Source: Lachnospiraceae bacterium (GTDB taxonomy: Bacteria; Bacillota; Clostridia; Lachnospirales; Lachnospiraceae). From it: a stretch of DNA of 64,000 nucleotides. Position 1 is the first letter of the stretch. Each line of letters opens with the position of its first letter. Positions 52,174 through 61,559 of the stretch are shown one piece after another. Below the pieces are notes generated by a model. It ran no database searches, was not told where the DNA came from, and worked only from the letters and a program-made list of their open reading frames with translations. The translations under genes and the position numbers were made by a program. The DNA is taken from assembly GCA_017457865.1 (NCBI GenBank), contig JAFTGN010000101.1, positions 62,001 through 126,000 of the forward strand, read 5' to 3'.

Positions 52174-53586
52174 TTATTTTAATTCCAGGAAATCTTCATA
52201 CAGGTCACTGATCTCTTTTGCCTGCTCTGCCAATGGCATCTCACAAAAGATGCGCAGCAACGGTTCTGTACCGGAAAATCTGGCAATCACCCATCCCCCA
52301 TTTTTGAAATACACTTTGCATCCGTCCAGATACGATACATGATCGATTTCATAAGGCAGCTTAGGCAGCTTCTTTTCCTCCATCAGCAGCTTCGTCATTG
52401 CTGCTTTCTTTTCCCGGCTGAATTGATAATCTCTTTCTTCCATATATATCTTACCACATTCCTCTTCAATGTCCCCATAAATTTCAGAAAGTTTTTTGCC
52501 GGTTTTGGCAATCATCTCTACCAACAGTGCTGCCGCATATACACCATCCTTGCCATGAATGTGCCCTTTCACAGTCAAACCACCAGAGGACTCTCCCCCA
52601 ATGATGGCATCCGTCTCTGTCATCTTAGCAGAAATATACTTGAATCCCACCGGTACTTCATAGCACTGTTCTCCGAACTTTTCTGCCACTCTGTCTAACA
52701 TATGGGTCGTAGCCAGATTTCGTACCACCGGACCACGCCAGCCCTTATACTTCACCAGATAATAGTATAACAATACCAGAATTTCGTTTGGATGCAGAAA
52801 TCTGCCTGTATCGTCAATGACACCGATCCGGTCCGCATCTCCATCTGTTGCCAGACCAATGTCACATCCATTGTCTAACACATGATTCTGCAGTCCACGC
52901 AGAGTAGCCGCAGTAGGAGAAGGCAGCTTGCCGCCAAACAACGTATCATGACGATCATGGATGGTATAAATATCACAACGAGCAGTCAATAAAATGGTCT
53001 TTAAGGATGTCTCACTGACCCCATACATAGGATCCAATGCCACACGCAGTCCGGCTTTTTTAATAGCCTCAATATCCACAGCAGAAAGGATATTGTCCAG
53101 ATATTCATTTAGCGGATAAATCTCCTGAATCAATCTCTTTTCTTTTGCTTCCTCATAATCCATAGCCCGAATGTCTTCCTGTTTGATTCTGGACGCATAT
53201 GCTTCAATATCCGCTGTCTGGGTCTCATCTGCATCTCGCCCTCCCTTTGTAAAGACTTTGATGCCATTATAAATGGCCGGATTATGACTGGCTGTCACCA
53301 TCATACCGTAAGGCAGCTTATGCTTCATCGTATAATACATGATCAAAGGAGTCGGTGCAGACTTGTTTACCAACAAAGCCTGAATCCCCTCTGCCGCAAA
53401 TACTTCCGCCGCCCACTGCATGGATTCTTTGGATAAAAAACGTCTGTCATATCCGATGACAATCTGTTCCAATACCCCCTCTGCTTTCATCTTGTCACAC
53501 ATCGCTTTTGCCAGCAGTTGAATGTTGGCTTTTGTAAATTCCTCTCCGATGACGGCTCTCCAGCCGCCGGTACCAAATGCAATCAT
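52174..53586 (-). CDS. Phosphoglucomutase/phosphomannomutase family enzyme
   Basis: This 470-aa alpha-D-phosphohexomutase has F-G-T-G-G-W-R at the N-terminus, the phospho-serine loop T-A-S-H-N-P, the metal loop D-G-D-A-D-R-I and the sugar loop G-G-E-S-S-G-G. It interconverts hexose 1- and 6-phosphates. Positioned directly after the GH94 phosphorylase gene, it probably turns the released sugar 1-phosphate into the 6-phosphate for NagA or glycolysis. GGAGG precedes the start. Confidence 0.92.
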   Translation of the reverse strand: MIAFGTGGWRAVIGEEFTKANIQLLAKAMCDKMKAEGVLEQIVIGYDRRFLSKESMQWAAEVFAAEGIQALLVNKSAPTPLIMYYTMKHKLPYGMMVTASHNPAIYNGIKVFTKGGRDADETQTADIEAYASRIKQEDIRAMDYEEAKEKRLIQEIYPLNEYLDNILSAVDIEAIKKAGLRVALDPMYGVSETSLKTILLTARCDIYTIHDRHDTLFGGKLPSPTAATLRGLQNHVLDNGCDIGLATDGDADRIGVIDDTGRFLHPNEILVLLYYYLVKYKGWRGPVVRNLATTHMLDRVAEKFGEQCYEVPVGFKYISAKMTETDAIIGGESSGGLTVKGHIHGKDGVYAAALLVEMIAKTGKKLSEIYGDIEEECGKIYMEERDYQFSREKKAAMTKLLMEEKKLPKLPYEIDHVSYLDGCKVYFKNGGWVIARFSGTEPLLRIFCEMPLAEQAKEISDLYEDFLELK

Positions 53587-53619
53587 AGTTCCTCCTTCAT
53601 TCTAGAACGCCTTCGCTTC

Positions 53620-53677
53620 AAAAAAACTGATACGCAGGCTGTTGTCTGACGATTCATAATCTGTTTTTCACAGCCTG
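53620..53677 (-). terminator. Possible weak terminator between phosphorylase and mutase genes
   Basis: An 8-bp perfect stem (53635-53642 with 53670-53677), large loop, and seven T after an eight-base gap on the minus strand. Weak as terminators go; partial read-through is likely. Confidence 0.35.
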
Positions 53678-53692
53678 ATGGAACGCTTTACG

Positions 53693-56083
53693 CTACCCCA
53701 TCACAACAATTACCTCATGTTCCGTGCCTGGCTGCTGGGCCTTTATGGAATTTCCTTTTTGACCATCTAAATAAAGTTCTTTTACACCTTTCATCACACC
53801 GTCCGGATTCTTTACTGTAATCTTGTATGTGGCACCACGCCATTGTCTGCTTACCGTGAACTCCTTCCAGTCTGCCGGAATACAAGGGTCAATGGCCAGC
53901 GTGTCAAACTGGGGCCGAATGCCCAATATGTATCTGGTGGCACTAAAATAGGACCAGCCGCCGGAACCGGTCATAAACGGATGTCTGGCTCTGCCAAAGG
54001 CTGTGTGATCTCTTCCTACAATGAACTGACAATAGGAATACGGTTCTGCCTCCCGAATCTCGATCTGATCATTTTGATGATATGGACAAAGTGCGTCATA
54101 AAATTTCATGGCCAGATCTCCTCTGCCGATCTTACAGGCTGCCCCCCATGCCCATGGATTGGGATGAGAGAACACCGCACCGTTTTCTTTCAAACCCGGA
54201 TATACTCTGGTGACAAAACCAATGTCATCATCTGGTACCGTATAGGATGGCGCATTCAGCAAGATTCCATACCGGGTAAAGAGATACTTGTCGATGCTCT
54301 CCAATGCCTTTTCTGCCCGTTCCCCTATGGCTGCACCGGACAGCACTGCCCATGCATTGGACTCTAAATGCACTCTGCCTTCTGTATCTTCTTTTGTGCC
54401 GATCTTCCGTCCGTTTTTTGTAATGCCTCTGATATACCACTCACCGTCCCAAAGCTCTCTGTCACAAACTTCCTTTACATGATCTGCCAATGTCCGATAC
54501 CTGGACACGTCCTCTGTTCTACCCAGATACTCGGCCAATTCTACGAAGTTTTCCAGCGCCCAGTAATGAAGAAATGATACCATGGCACTTTCTCCACCTC
54601 CTAAGTTCAAGCAGTCATTCCAGTCTGCACGCAGACCTTTGCAAATGCCGGTCTGCCCCACCTGTCTGGCAGAAAAGTCCAGAATGGTCTTCATATGGTC
54701 ATATACTGTATCTTCTCCTCCATCCGCATAAGAAACCCTCCGGTCTACAAACGATACTTCCCCGGTTTCCTTAATATACTCTACAATAGAAGATACCAGC
54801 CACAATGCATCATCCGAGCAGGCATCCTTTAAACCATGAATCATCTGACTCTGATCAAATTCCGGCACAACCGTAGGAGATTTGAATGGTTTCTGCTCTT
54901 CTTTCTTCTCAAACCACTCCGGTTGGAACAGGTGCAGACCGTAGCCTTCTGAAACCAGTCCCTGTAACAGCTGCATGATACGCTTTTTGCACATTTGTGG
55001 ATTGGAATGGGGCACGGTCATGGCATCCTGTGCCGTATCTCGATATCCTAATCCTGTACGCCCTCCCACTTCTATGAAGGAAGCAAATCTGGAAAACATC
55101 ACATTGATTTCCGACTGATACAATGTCCATGTATTGATCAGCGTATTCATGCCTTCATTTGGTGTCTGAATCTGCAGACAATCAAACTTCTTTTGCCAAA
55201 ATTCACGTAGTTTCTCATACACTGCATCTACCGCATCCAGATTGCTGTATTTTTCCCGTATTTTTCTGCCCTGTGCCCGGTTGCCTTCTCCCAGTAGAAA
55301 CACAAACCGTACCGTTTCTCCCGGTTCTAACCGGATATTTTTCTGTAAAGATGCACAATGATTATTGCCCAGTTCGCTAGAGCCAAAACACTGTCCCTGC
55401 TCTACCGCCAGCGGATTGTCCTCTGTACGGTACAGTCCTAAAAACTTGTCTCTCAGACAGTCATATCCATCCGGCTGGAAATTGGCAGTAAAATACTGAT
55501 ACCCAAACTCTTCATAAAACAAGTCATGCTCAATGATGCCATCTTCATAAGAGGAACCTGCACAATACAAACTCATCTGAAAATTTTGATTGTCAATCAT
55601 TACATGATGAAACGAAAACTCCGCATAACTAAACAAGCTTAAATTTCTTACCTGACGATCATGGTTTGTGAGAGTCACATCCCACAGTTCCACCGGATCC
55701 CCGATAGGCACACTCATTTTCTGCGTGGCAAAAATACCATTATAATCACATTCATATACAGAATAAGACATACCATGTCTGCAAATGTATTTTGCCTGTG
55801 ACAGGGGCTTTCCCACCGGCTGCCAGGAAATACTCCAATGATCTGCCGTATCATTGTCCCGAATATACACATAATGTCCTGGTCTGTCTGCTGGCACCCC
55901 ATTGCCTCTGAATCTGGTCACACGATGGTACTCCGGCGATTGATAAAACATGTAACCACCTGCAGTATGATTGATGACCACACAGGTATCTTCCACTCCC
56001 AGATAATTGGTCCAGGAAGCGGGCACATCTACCCGGTCTATTACATACTCTCGTTTTTCATTGTCAAAATATCCGTAGCGCAT
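53693..56083 (-). CDS. GH94 phosphorylase, N,N'-diacetylchitobiose-phosphorylase-like
   Basis: This 796-aa inverting phosphorylase splits a beta-1,4 disaccharide with phosphate to a sugar 1-phosphate and free sugar. From memory it follows Vibrio chitobiose phosphorylase closely over its length, for example M-R-Y-G-Y-F-D-N-E-K-R-E-Y-V at the start, the catalytic Asp in R-A-D-W-N-D-C-L-N-L-G-G-G-E-S, and R-Q-W-R-G-A-T-Y near the end. Length fits. Cellobiose phosphorylase is the main alternative, but nagA, nagB and the mutase nearby favour N-acetylchitobiose. Transcription is from a TATAAT-type -10 at 56140-56145. Confidence 0.9.
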   Translation of the reverse strand: MRYGYFDNEKREYVIDRVDVPASWTNYLGVEDTCVVINHTAGGYMFYQSPEYHRVTRFRGNGVPADRPGHYVYIRDNDTADHWSISWQPVGKPLSQAKYICRHGMSYSVYECDYNGIFATQKMSVPIGDPVELWDVTLTNHDRQVRNLSLFSYAEFSFHHVMIDNQNFQMSLYCAGSSYEDGIIEHDLFYEEFGYQYFTANFQPDGYDCLRDKFLGLYRTEDNPLAVEQGQCFGSSELGNNHCASLQKNIRLEPGETVRFVFLLGEGNRAQGRKIREKYSNLDAVDAVYEKLREFWQKKFDCLQIQTPNEGMNTLINTWTLYQSEINVMFSRFASFIEVGGRTGLGYRDTAQDAMTVPHSNPQMCKKRIMQLLQGLVSEGYGLHLFQPEWFEKKEEQKPFKSPTVVPEFDQSQMIHGLKDACSDDALWLVSSIVEYIKETGEVSFVDRRVSYADGGEDTVYDHMKTILDFSARQVGQTGICKGLRADWNDCLNLGGGESAMVSFLHYWALENFVELAEYLGRTEDVSRYRTLADHVKEVCDRELWDGEWYIRGITKNGRKIGTKEDTEGRVHLESNAWAVLSGAAIGERAEKALESIDKYLFTRYGILLNAPSYTVPDDDIGFVTRVYPGLKENGAVFSHPNPWAWGAACKIGRGDLAMKFYDALCPYHQNDQIEIREAEPYSYCQFIVGRDHTAFGRARHPFMTGSGGWSYFSATRYILGIRPQFDTLAIDPCIPADWKEFTVSRQWRGATYKITVKNPDGVMKGVKELYLDGQKGNSIKAQQPGTEHEVIVVMG

Positions 56084-56139
56084 ATTTGATATCCTTTCGT
56101 TTCCCTAAACTTCTGGCTCAAAAGAGTCATTCTACTTGT

Positions 56140-56145
56140 ATTATA
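56140..56145 (-). promoter_or_regulatory. Candidate -10 box of the phosphorylase operon
   Basis: A perfect TATAAT on the minus strand about 57 bases before the GH94 start, without a clear -35, so activation by a regulator such as the YesN-type protein is possible. The rest of 56146-56236 shows no feature. Confidence 0.4.
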
Positions 56146-56236
56146 GAAAGAATGAAAATCAGTTGGTATTGTCATGTGTGTCATCTTTTGCCTATTTTTG
56201 TCCAAGAAAAGAATTCTGCAAATACAGAAATTTACG

Positions 56237-56264
56237 CAAAAAAAAGGCAGGGATTTCCCTGCCT
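56237..56264 (-). terminator. Rho-independent terminator of the GGGtGRT operon
   Basis: AGGCAGGGA (56245-56253) pairs perfectly with 56256-56264 over two bases, and eight T follow on the minus strand. Confidence 0.9.
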
Positions 56265-56273
56265 CATTTTCGG

Positions 56274-56313
56274 TGTACTAATACGCTGTACTAGTAATGT
56301 ACTAGTAGTGTAC
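56274..56313. repeat. Short tandem repeat TGTACTAGTAR
   Basis: TGTAC occurs at 56274, 56287, 56298 and 56309. The last two full units are TGTACTAGTAA and TGTACTAGTAG with an 11-bp period. The repeat lies in the 3' UTR between the GGGtGRT stop codon and its terminator. Confidence 0.7.
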
Positions 56314-56383
56314 GAACCACCTGTATTTTACTGTTTCCTCAGAAGGTGATCTGTTCCCCAACCCCTTGAAAATCAAGGATTTC

Positions 56384-57394
56384 TTAGAACTTTCCTTCCT
56401 TTGCTGCTTCCTCGATGGAAACGGCAACTGCTACTGTTGCGCCTACCATTGGGTTATTCCCCATACCGATCAGACCCATCATCTCTACGTGAGCCGGTAC
56501 AGAAGAAGAACCTGCAAACTGTGCATCGCTGTGCATACGGCCTAATGTATCAGTCATACCATAGGAAGCAGGACCTGCTGCCATGTTATCTGGATGCAGA
56601 GTACGTCCTGTACCACCACCGGATGCTACGGAGAAGTACTTCTTACCAGCTTCGTTGCGTTCCTTCTTATAAGTACCTGCAACCGGATGCTGGAAACGGG
56701 TTGGGTTAGTGGAGTTACCAGTGATGGAAACGTCTACATTTTCCTTCCACATGATGGCAACACCTTCACGTACGTCATTTGCACCGTAGCAGTTTACCTT
56801 TGCACGAAGGCCCTCGGAGTAAGCCTTGCGGAATACTTCCTTTACCTCTCCGGTATAGTAATCCATCTCTGTCTCTACATATGTAAAGCCGTTGATACGG
56901 GAAATGATCTGTGCTGCATCCTTACCAAGACCGTTCAGGATAACACGCAGAGGCTTCTGACGAACCTTGTTTGCCTTCTCAGCGATACCGATGGCACCTT
57001 CTGCTGCTGCAAAAGACTCATGTCCAGCTAAGAATGCGAAACATTCTGTTTCTTCCTCTAATAACATCTTGCCTAAGTTACCATGTCCCAGACCAACCTT
57101 ACGCTGATCTGCTACGGAACCTGGAATACAGAAAGCCTGTAAGCCTTCTCCGATTGCTGCAGCAGCCTCGGAAGCCTTGCGGCAGCCCTTCTTGATTGCA
57201 ATGGCAGCACCTACGGTGTATGCCCAACATGCATTCTCGAAACAGATTGGCTGAATCTTCTTTACCTGTGCATATACATCCAGACCGGCATCCTTGGTGA
57301 TCTGTTCTGCTTCTTCGATGGAAGCAATGCCATACTCAGCCAGAACGGAGTTAATCTTATCAATTCTTCTTTCATATGATTCAAATAATGCCAT
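56384..57394 (-). CDS. GGGtGRT family protein
   Basis: This 336-aa protein carries the name-giving motif S-G-G-G-T-G-R-T-L-H near residue 262 and is rich in conserved glycines (G-L-G-H-G-N-L-G-K). The family is widespread in Clostridia and usually sits beside a NifU/IscU-like scaffold protein gene, as here, but its function is not established. AAGGAGG precedes the start. It follows the scaffold gene by 18 bases. Confidence 0.9.
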   Translation of the reverse strand: MALFESYERRIDKINSVLAEYGIASIEEAEQITKDAGLDVYAQVKKIQPICFENACWAYTVGAAIAIKKGCRKASEAAAAIGEGLQAFCIPGSVADQRKVGLGHGNLGKMLLEEETECFAFLAGHESFAAAEGAIGIAEKANKVRQKPLRVILNGLGKDAAQIISRINGFTYVETEMDYYTGEVKEVFRKAYSEGLRAKVNCYGANDVREGVAIMWKENVDVSITGNSTNPTRFQHPVAGTYKKERNEAGKKYFSVASGGGTGRTLHPDNMAAGPASYGMTDTLGRMHSDAQFAGSSSVPAHVEMMGLIGMGNNPMVGATVAVAVSIEEAAKEGKF

Positions 57395-57412
57395 TTCTTT
57401 GTCCTCCTTGTA

Positions 57413-58114
57413 TTAGATTTCTTTGTCAGTTCTTGGGTCGATGATCTTTACAGCATCAGCGACACGGCCATACTGACCACAGGACTTCTCATAAGCAGTA
57501 TTTGGATCGTCACCCTTCTTAATGAAGTCAGTCATCTTACCAAGGTTTACAAACTTATAACCAATGATCAAACCTTCCTCGTCTAAAGCGATTCCAGTTA
57601 CATAGCCCTCTGCCATCTCCAGATAACGAGGTCCCTTCTGCAGTGTACCATACATAGTACCAACCTGAGAACGAAGACCCTTACCCAGATCCTCCAGACC
57701 TGCACCGATTGCCAGACCTTCCTCGGAGAATGCAGACTGGGTTCTACCATATGCAATCTGTAAGAACAACTCTCTCATTGCGGTATTGATCGCATCACAT
57801 ACAAGGTCTGTATTTAAAGCTTCTAAAACAGTCAGCCCTGGCAGAACTTCTGCAGCCATGGCTGCGGAATGAGTCATACCGGAACATCCGATGGTCTCTA
57901 CCAGCGCTTCCTGAATGATACCTTCCTTCACATTCAGTGTCAGCTTACATGCACCCTGCTGAGGCGCACACCAACCGATACCATGTGTAAAACCGGAAAT
58001 ATCCTTTACTTCTTTGGACTGTACCCACTTCGCTTCTTCTGGAATTGGTGCTGCACCATGATGTACACCCTGGCCTACAACACACATTTCTTCAACTTCA
58101 CGTGAAATAACCAT
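57413..58114 (-). CDS. NifU/IscU-like iron-sulfur scaffold protein
   Basis: This 233-aa protein contains T-I-G-C-S-G-M-T-H-S-A-A-M, a cysteine motif like that of IscU-type scaffolds, plus A-Q/C-rich segments (G-W-C-A-P-Q-Q-G-A-C). Annotated relatives are called iron-sulfur assembly scaffold proteins. The start is the ATG at 58112-58114 with AAGGAG seven bases upstream. It forms an operon with the GGGtGRT gene; a joint role in Fe-S handling is inferred. Confidence 0.85.
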   Translation of the reverse strand: MVISREVEEMCVVGQGVHHGAAPIPEEAKWVQSKEVKDISGFTHGIGWCAPQQGACKLTLNVKEGIIQEALVETIGCSGMTHSAAMAAEVLPGLTVLEALNTDLVCDAINTAMRELFLQIAYGRTQSAFSEEGLAIGAGLEDLGKGLRSQVGTMYGTLQKGPRYLEMAEGYVTGIALDEEGLIIGYKFVNLGKMTDFIKKGDDPNTAYEKSCGQYGRVADAVKIIDPRTDKEI

Positions 58115-58258
58115 TGTAAAACTCCTTTCGACTGTGAGAAATACTTTATGGACAGGATACTGCTGACTGCCTGCTGAACAGTGAACCATATCCAATCCAT
58201 ACTGCTAACATTTTCTCACAAAATCAACCGTTCGTCTAGTCTTTTTCTACCAGTTTCC

Positions 58259-58474
58259 CTATTTTTTTGCAACTTGCCCTCGATTTATGTATGTTTCCCG
58301 GCTTTCCGGCTCTGTTCTGTGCAGGTTCCACTGTCGTTCTATGATTTCCCAGATCAGGTCATGCATCCACTGAACCGTTTCCTGCAATTCCCTGTTCTCT
58401 GCCTGCAGTTGTGTAATCTGCTGTTCTTGCTGTGCAATTTGCCTTTCATACTTTTGCTCTGCCACTGTGCTCAT
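58259..58474 (-). CDS. Small coiled-coil protein
   Basis: This 71-aa protein has heptad-like Q/E/L-rich sequence from about residue 8 to 45 (Q-I-A-Q-Q-E-Q-Q-I-T-Q-L-Q-A-E-N), predicted to form a coiled coil, then a polar tail. GGGAGGAG lies seven bases before the ATG, which supports real translation. No family was recognised. Confidence 0.7.
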   Translation of the reverse strand: MSTVAEQKYERQIAQQEQQITQLQAENRELQETVQWMHDLIWEIIERQWNLHRTEPESRETYINRGQVAKK

Positions 58475-58740
58475 TTGTTGTCTCCTCCCTTAAACGTCTC
58501 CAACATACTATATGCACTTTTTGTACATCTTAGAACTGTTTTTCTGCCTGTATTTACATAGACAGACTTTTTTCTCTCTTTTCACCTGCTTCGTGACCAG
58601 CAAGCGGGACTGTTTTTTCAAAACATTCCAACAGTATAAGTTACGAAAAAGAGACGTAACAATCAAGCAAGTGGGGATATTCTGCTTTTTTTTCGGTGCA
58701 TTTGGCAGATTTTAGGGTATAAAAAACGGGCCAAATGAGC

Positions 58741-59523
58741 TCACTCATTTCCAGTCCTTCGCTTTGTTTCCATAAGCAGTTCCTGATATCCCACTACTTC
58801 TTGTATCTTTCTAAGATGCAATTCCTTATAATAGCGACGACTCAATGGAACTCGATCCAGACTTTCCATTAACAGATCCGTTTTTCCTACAGAACGGACC
58901 TTTGTAAAATTGACTACATAACCCTGATGGCAGTAACAAAACTCCCGCATTGGAAGTTGCTTATAAAGGCGATATAAACTGATATAGCAGGCATATTCCA
59001 CGCCCTGACAATGAATAATACAAAGATTACGATGTTTTTCAATGTAAATGATTTGAGAAATTTCGATTTGTACTTGTTGATAGTGATTGATTACGGTTAG
59101 ATACTTTTGTTGTTTTTGATGCAGCTCATTGATATAGTCTATTTTCAGAATGGCTTCGGAAATTTTTGCTTTCAGCGATACGTACTGAATCGGTTTCATA
59201 AAGTAACCCATTGCGCCCACCCTAAATGCATCCAATGCATATCTATCATATCCCGTAAGAAAAATAATACTCACATCTGAATCTTTTTTACGAATCTGCC
59301 GTGCAATTTCCACTCCACTGACACCCGGAAGTTCCACATCTAAAATCAAAATTTCGAATGGATACTCCTCCTGGTCATATACCCTCAACAATTCTTCTCC
59401 TGTGTCAAACAATTCTGTTTTCAAGATACACCTATGTTCTGTTTCATAAGTTTCCAAATACTCTCTCAGCTGCACGCGGATTTCCGACCTATCATCCACT
59501 ACTGCCACTGTATACTGATGCAT
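58741..59523 (-). CDS. LytTR-family response regulator
   Basis: This 260-aa protein has an N-terminal receiver (D-D pair in V-V-D-D-R, phospho-acceptor Asp in L-I-L-D-V-E-L-P-G, Lys in F-M-K-P-I-Q) and a C-terminal LytTR DNA-binding domain (I-I-Y-I-E-K-H-R-N ... H-Q-G-Y-V-V-N). Such regulators control autolysis, virulence or peptide-sensing genes. No kinase gene is adjacent. The start is the ATG at 59521-59523 with GGAGG upstream. A stem over its stop codon followed by six T may be its terminator. Confidence 0.9.
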   Translation of the reverse strand: MHQYTVAVVDDRSEIRVQLREYLETYETEHRCILKTELFDTGEELLRVYDQEEYPFEILILDVELPGVSGVEIARQIRKKDSDVSIIFLTGYDRYALDAFRVGAMGYFMKPIQYVSLKAKISEAILKIDYINELHQKQQKYLTVINHYQQVQIEISQIIYIEKHRNLCIIHCQGVEYACYISLYRLYKQLPMREFCYCHQGYVVNFTKVRSVGKTDLLMESLDRVPLSRRYYKELHLRKIQEVVGYQELLMETKRRTGNE

Positions 59524-59585
59524 TTCCTTCCTCCGATGCCCTTCACACAATCCACTTTTCTAGTGACACATATGAATAGTAAATA

Positions 59586-59624
59586 ACCCCGGGCAATACA
59601 CATTACACATGCTTTACCCGAGGT
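59586..59624 (-). terminator. Possible terminator of gpmI
   Basis: ACCCCGGG (59586-59593) pairs with CCCGAGGT (59617-59624) with one G-U pair; the U tract is interrupted. It lies just past the gpmI stop. Confidence 0.45.
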
Positions 59625-59651
59625 CATTCTAATCAATCACGTTACTATTTA

Positions 59652-61190
59652 TTATTTTATCAACAGACTCTTTCCTGTCATCTCTACTGGCTGTTCCATG
59701 CCCATCAGTTCAATCAGAGTAGGAACAATATCTGCCAGACAGCCCCCTTCTCTTAATGTATAAGATGGATCTGCATTTACCAGAATAAATGGTACCGGGT
59801 TGGTGGTATGTGCAGTAAATGGTGCACCTGTTTCATAATCGATCAACTGCTCTGCATTTCCATGATCTGCACAGATAAACAAAATGCCATTTACAGACTT
59901 GATTGCCTCTACGGCTCTGCCTACGCACTCGTCTACTACTTCGATTGCCTGAATCGCTGCCGCCTGTACCCCTGTATGACCTACCATATCCGGATTTGCA
60001 AAGTTGATGATGATCACATCATACTTGTCAGAAGTGATTGCCTCACACAGTTTATCGCATACAGTATAAGCACTCATCTCTGGCTGTAAATCATAAGTTG
60101 CAACCTTCGGAGACTTCACAAGGATTCTATCCTCTCCTTTATTTGGCTCTTCCACACCGCCATTGAAGAAGAACGTCACATGGGCATACTTCTCTGTCTC
60201 TGCAATTCTTGCCTGTGTCTTGTGGTTTGCCGCTAAGAATTCACCAAAGGTATTGGTCACTGCTACCTTCTTGAATGCAACCGACTTATTTGGAATTGTA
60301 GCATCATACTCTGTGAAACATACAAATGTCACATCTGGCTTGCTGCCTCTGTCAAATCCGTCAAATTCATCACAACAAAATGCTCTGGTGATCTCTCTTG
60401 CACGGTCAGGACGGAAATTAAAGAAAATGACAGAATCCCCATCTGCAATCTTGCCGATGGCCTCCCCATCCTCTTTAATGACAGTAGGAATCACAAACTC
60501 ATCCGTCTTGCCTGCTTCATAGGAATTCTTGATGGCACACTTACCGCATGCAGCTTCCTGTCCTTCCCCAAAACGCATGGCTCTGTAAGCCAGTTCTACA
60601 CGATCCCATCTGTTGTCTCTATCCATTGCATAGTAACGTCCCATGACAGATGCCACACGACCTACACCAATTTCTTTGCATTTGCTCATTAGTTCAGATA
60701 CATAGTCCAAACCGGAAGCAGGAGGCGTATCACGACCATCTAAGAAGCAGTGAATGAATACCTTCTCTAACCCTTGACGCTTTGCCAGCTCTAACAAGCC
60801 GTAAATATGGCTGTTGTGACTGTGTACACCACCGTCAGACACCAGACCAAACAGATGCAATGCAGAGTCTTTTTTCTTGCAGTTGTCTACTGCTTCTAAA
60901 AATGCCTCGTTTTCAAAAAATGTGCCATCCTGAATCTCCTTTGTGATTCTGGTCAGTTCCTGATATACAATACGACCAGCACCCATATTCAAATGTCCCA
61001 CCTCAGAGTTCCCCATCTGTCCTTCCGGCAGACCAACTGCCATACCGCTTGCATTTCCCTTTACAAAAGGATACTCTGCCATCAGCTTGTCCATGACAGG
61101 TGTATTTGCCTGTGCAACTGCATTTCCTTCTGTCTTTTCATTTAATCCATATCCGTCCAAAATCATCAATACAGTAGGTTTCTTACTCAT
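59652..61190 (-). CDS. gpmI: 2,3-bisphosphoglycerate-independent phosphoglycerate mutase
   Basis: This 512-aa glycolytic enzyme interconverts 3- and 2-phosphoglycerate with two Mn ions. It shows L-M-I-L-D-G-Y-G, the catalytic serine in M-G-N-S-E-V-G-H-L-N and C-A-D-H-G-N-A-E at the C-terminal metal site. I chose the second of two adjacent ATGs (61188-61190), five bases after GGAGG. It is transcribed alone from a consensus promoter about 120 bases upstream. Confidence 0.95.
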   Translation of the reverse strand: MSKKPTVLMILDGYGLNEKTEGNAVAQANTPVMDKLMAEYPFVKGNASGMAVGLPEGQMGNSEVGHLNMGAGRIVYQELTRITKEIQDGTFFENEAFLEAVDNCKKKDSALHLFGLVSDGGVHSHNSHIYGLLELAKRQGLEKVFIHCFLDGRDTPPASGLDYVSELMSKCKEIGVGRVASVMGRYYAMDRDNRWDRVELAYRAMRFGEGQEAACGKCAIKNSYEAGKTDEFVIPTVIKEDGEAIGKIADGDSVIFFNFRPDRAREITRAFCCDEFDGFDRGSKPDVTFVCFTEYDATIPNKSVAFKKVAVTNTFGEFLAANHKTQARIAETEKYAHVTFFFNGGVEEPNKGEDRILVKSPKVATYDLQPEMSAYTVCDKLCEAITSDKYDVIIINFANPDMVGHTGVQAAAIQAIEVVDECVGRAVEAIKSVNGILFICADHGNAEQLIDYETGAPFTAHTTNPVPFILVNADPSYTLREGGCLADIVPTLIELMGMEQPVEMTGKSLLIK

Positions 61191-61308
61191 CATGTCCTCC
61201 AAATCCTATACTAAACTGCCTGTATCCCCAATACATATCCCTTCATCAAAATCACGATCAAAGGTCTGGTTGTGTGGATGCAGGGCGACTTTCTACTTGT
61301 ACATATAC

Positions 61309-61337
61309 AGTATAAGACTTTCTGTTCCTACTGTCAA
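61309..61337 (-). promoter_or_regulatory. Sigma-A promoter of gpmI
   Basis: TTGACA (61332-61337), 17-base spacer, TATACT (61309-61314) on the minus strand. The foreign insert begins only 14 bases upstream of the -35. Confidence 0.85.
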
Positions 61338-61365
61338 TAAAGACCATCATCCCAAATGTACGGAA

Positions 61366-61415
61366 TCCGCGTGTAAAATTAAATGCCATCCCAGAGGTCG
61401 CGTTTAATTTTACAC
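61366..61415. repeat. Imperfect inverted repeat at the left end of the insert
   Basis: Arms of 18 bp (about 61366-61383 and 61402-61419) pair with one mismatch around TGTAAAATTAAA / TTTAATTTTACA. The right arm (GCGTTTAATTTTACA) is repeated with one change at about 63260-63275. Candidate recombinase or transposase binding sites. Confidence 0.5.
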
Positions 61416-61448
61416 GTGGATAAGCCGTGCGTTGACAGATATTAGATA

Positions 61449-61477
61449 TTGACTTTTCCGATAGGCTATGATACGAT
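61449..61477 (+). promoter_or_regulatory. Sigma-A promoter of the lipoprotein gene
   Basis: TTGACT (61449-61454), 17-base spacer, TACGAT (61472-61477). A second TTGACA lies about 20 bases further upstream. Confidence 0.6.
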
Positions 61478-61559
61478 ATTGCCATGTGACCGAAAAAACT
61501 TGTATTTTTAAAATCAAGTTTTCCGTTCGAATCAAATGTACTCATAGGAGGAAAGGATC

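Noticed and set aside
58512..58715. Plus-strand frame of 67 codons upstream of the coiled-coil gene
   Set aside because: No ribosome binding site, Phe/Cys-rich AT-driven sequence, no relation to a promoter.
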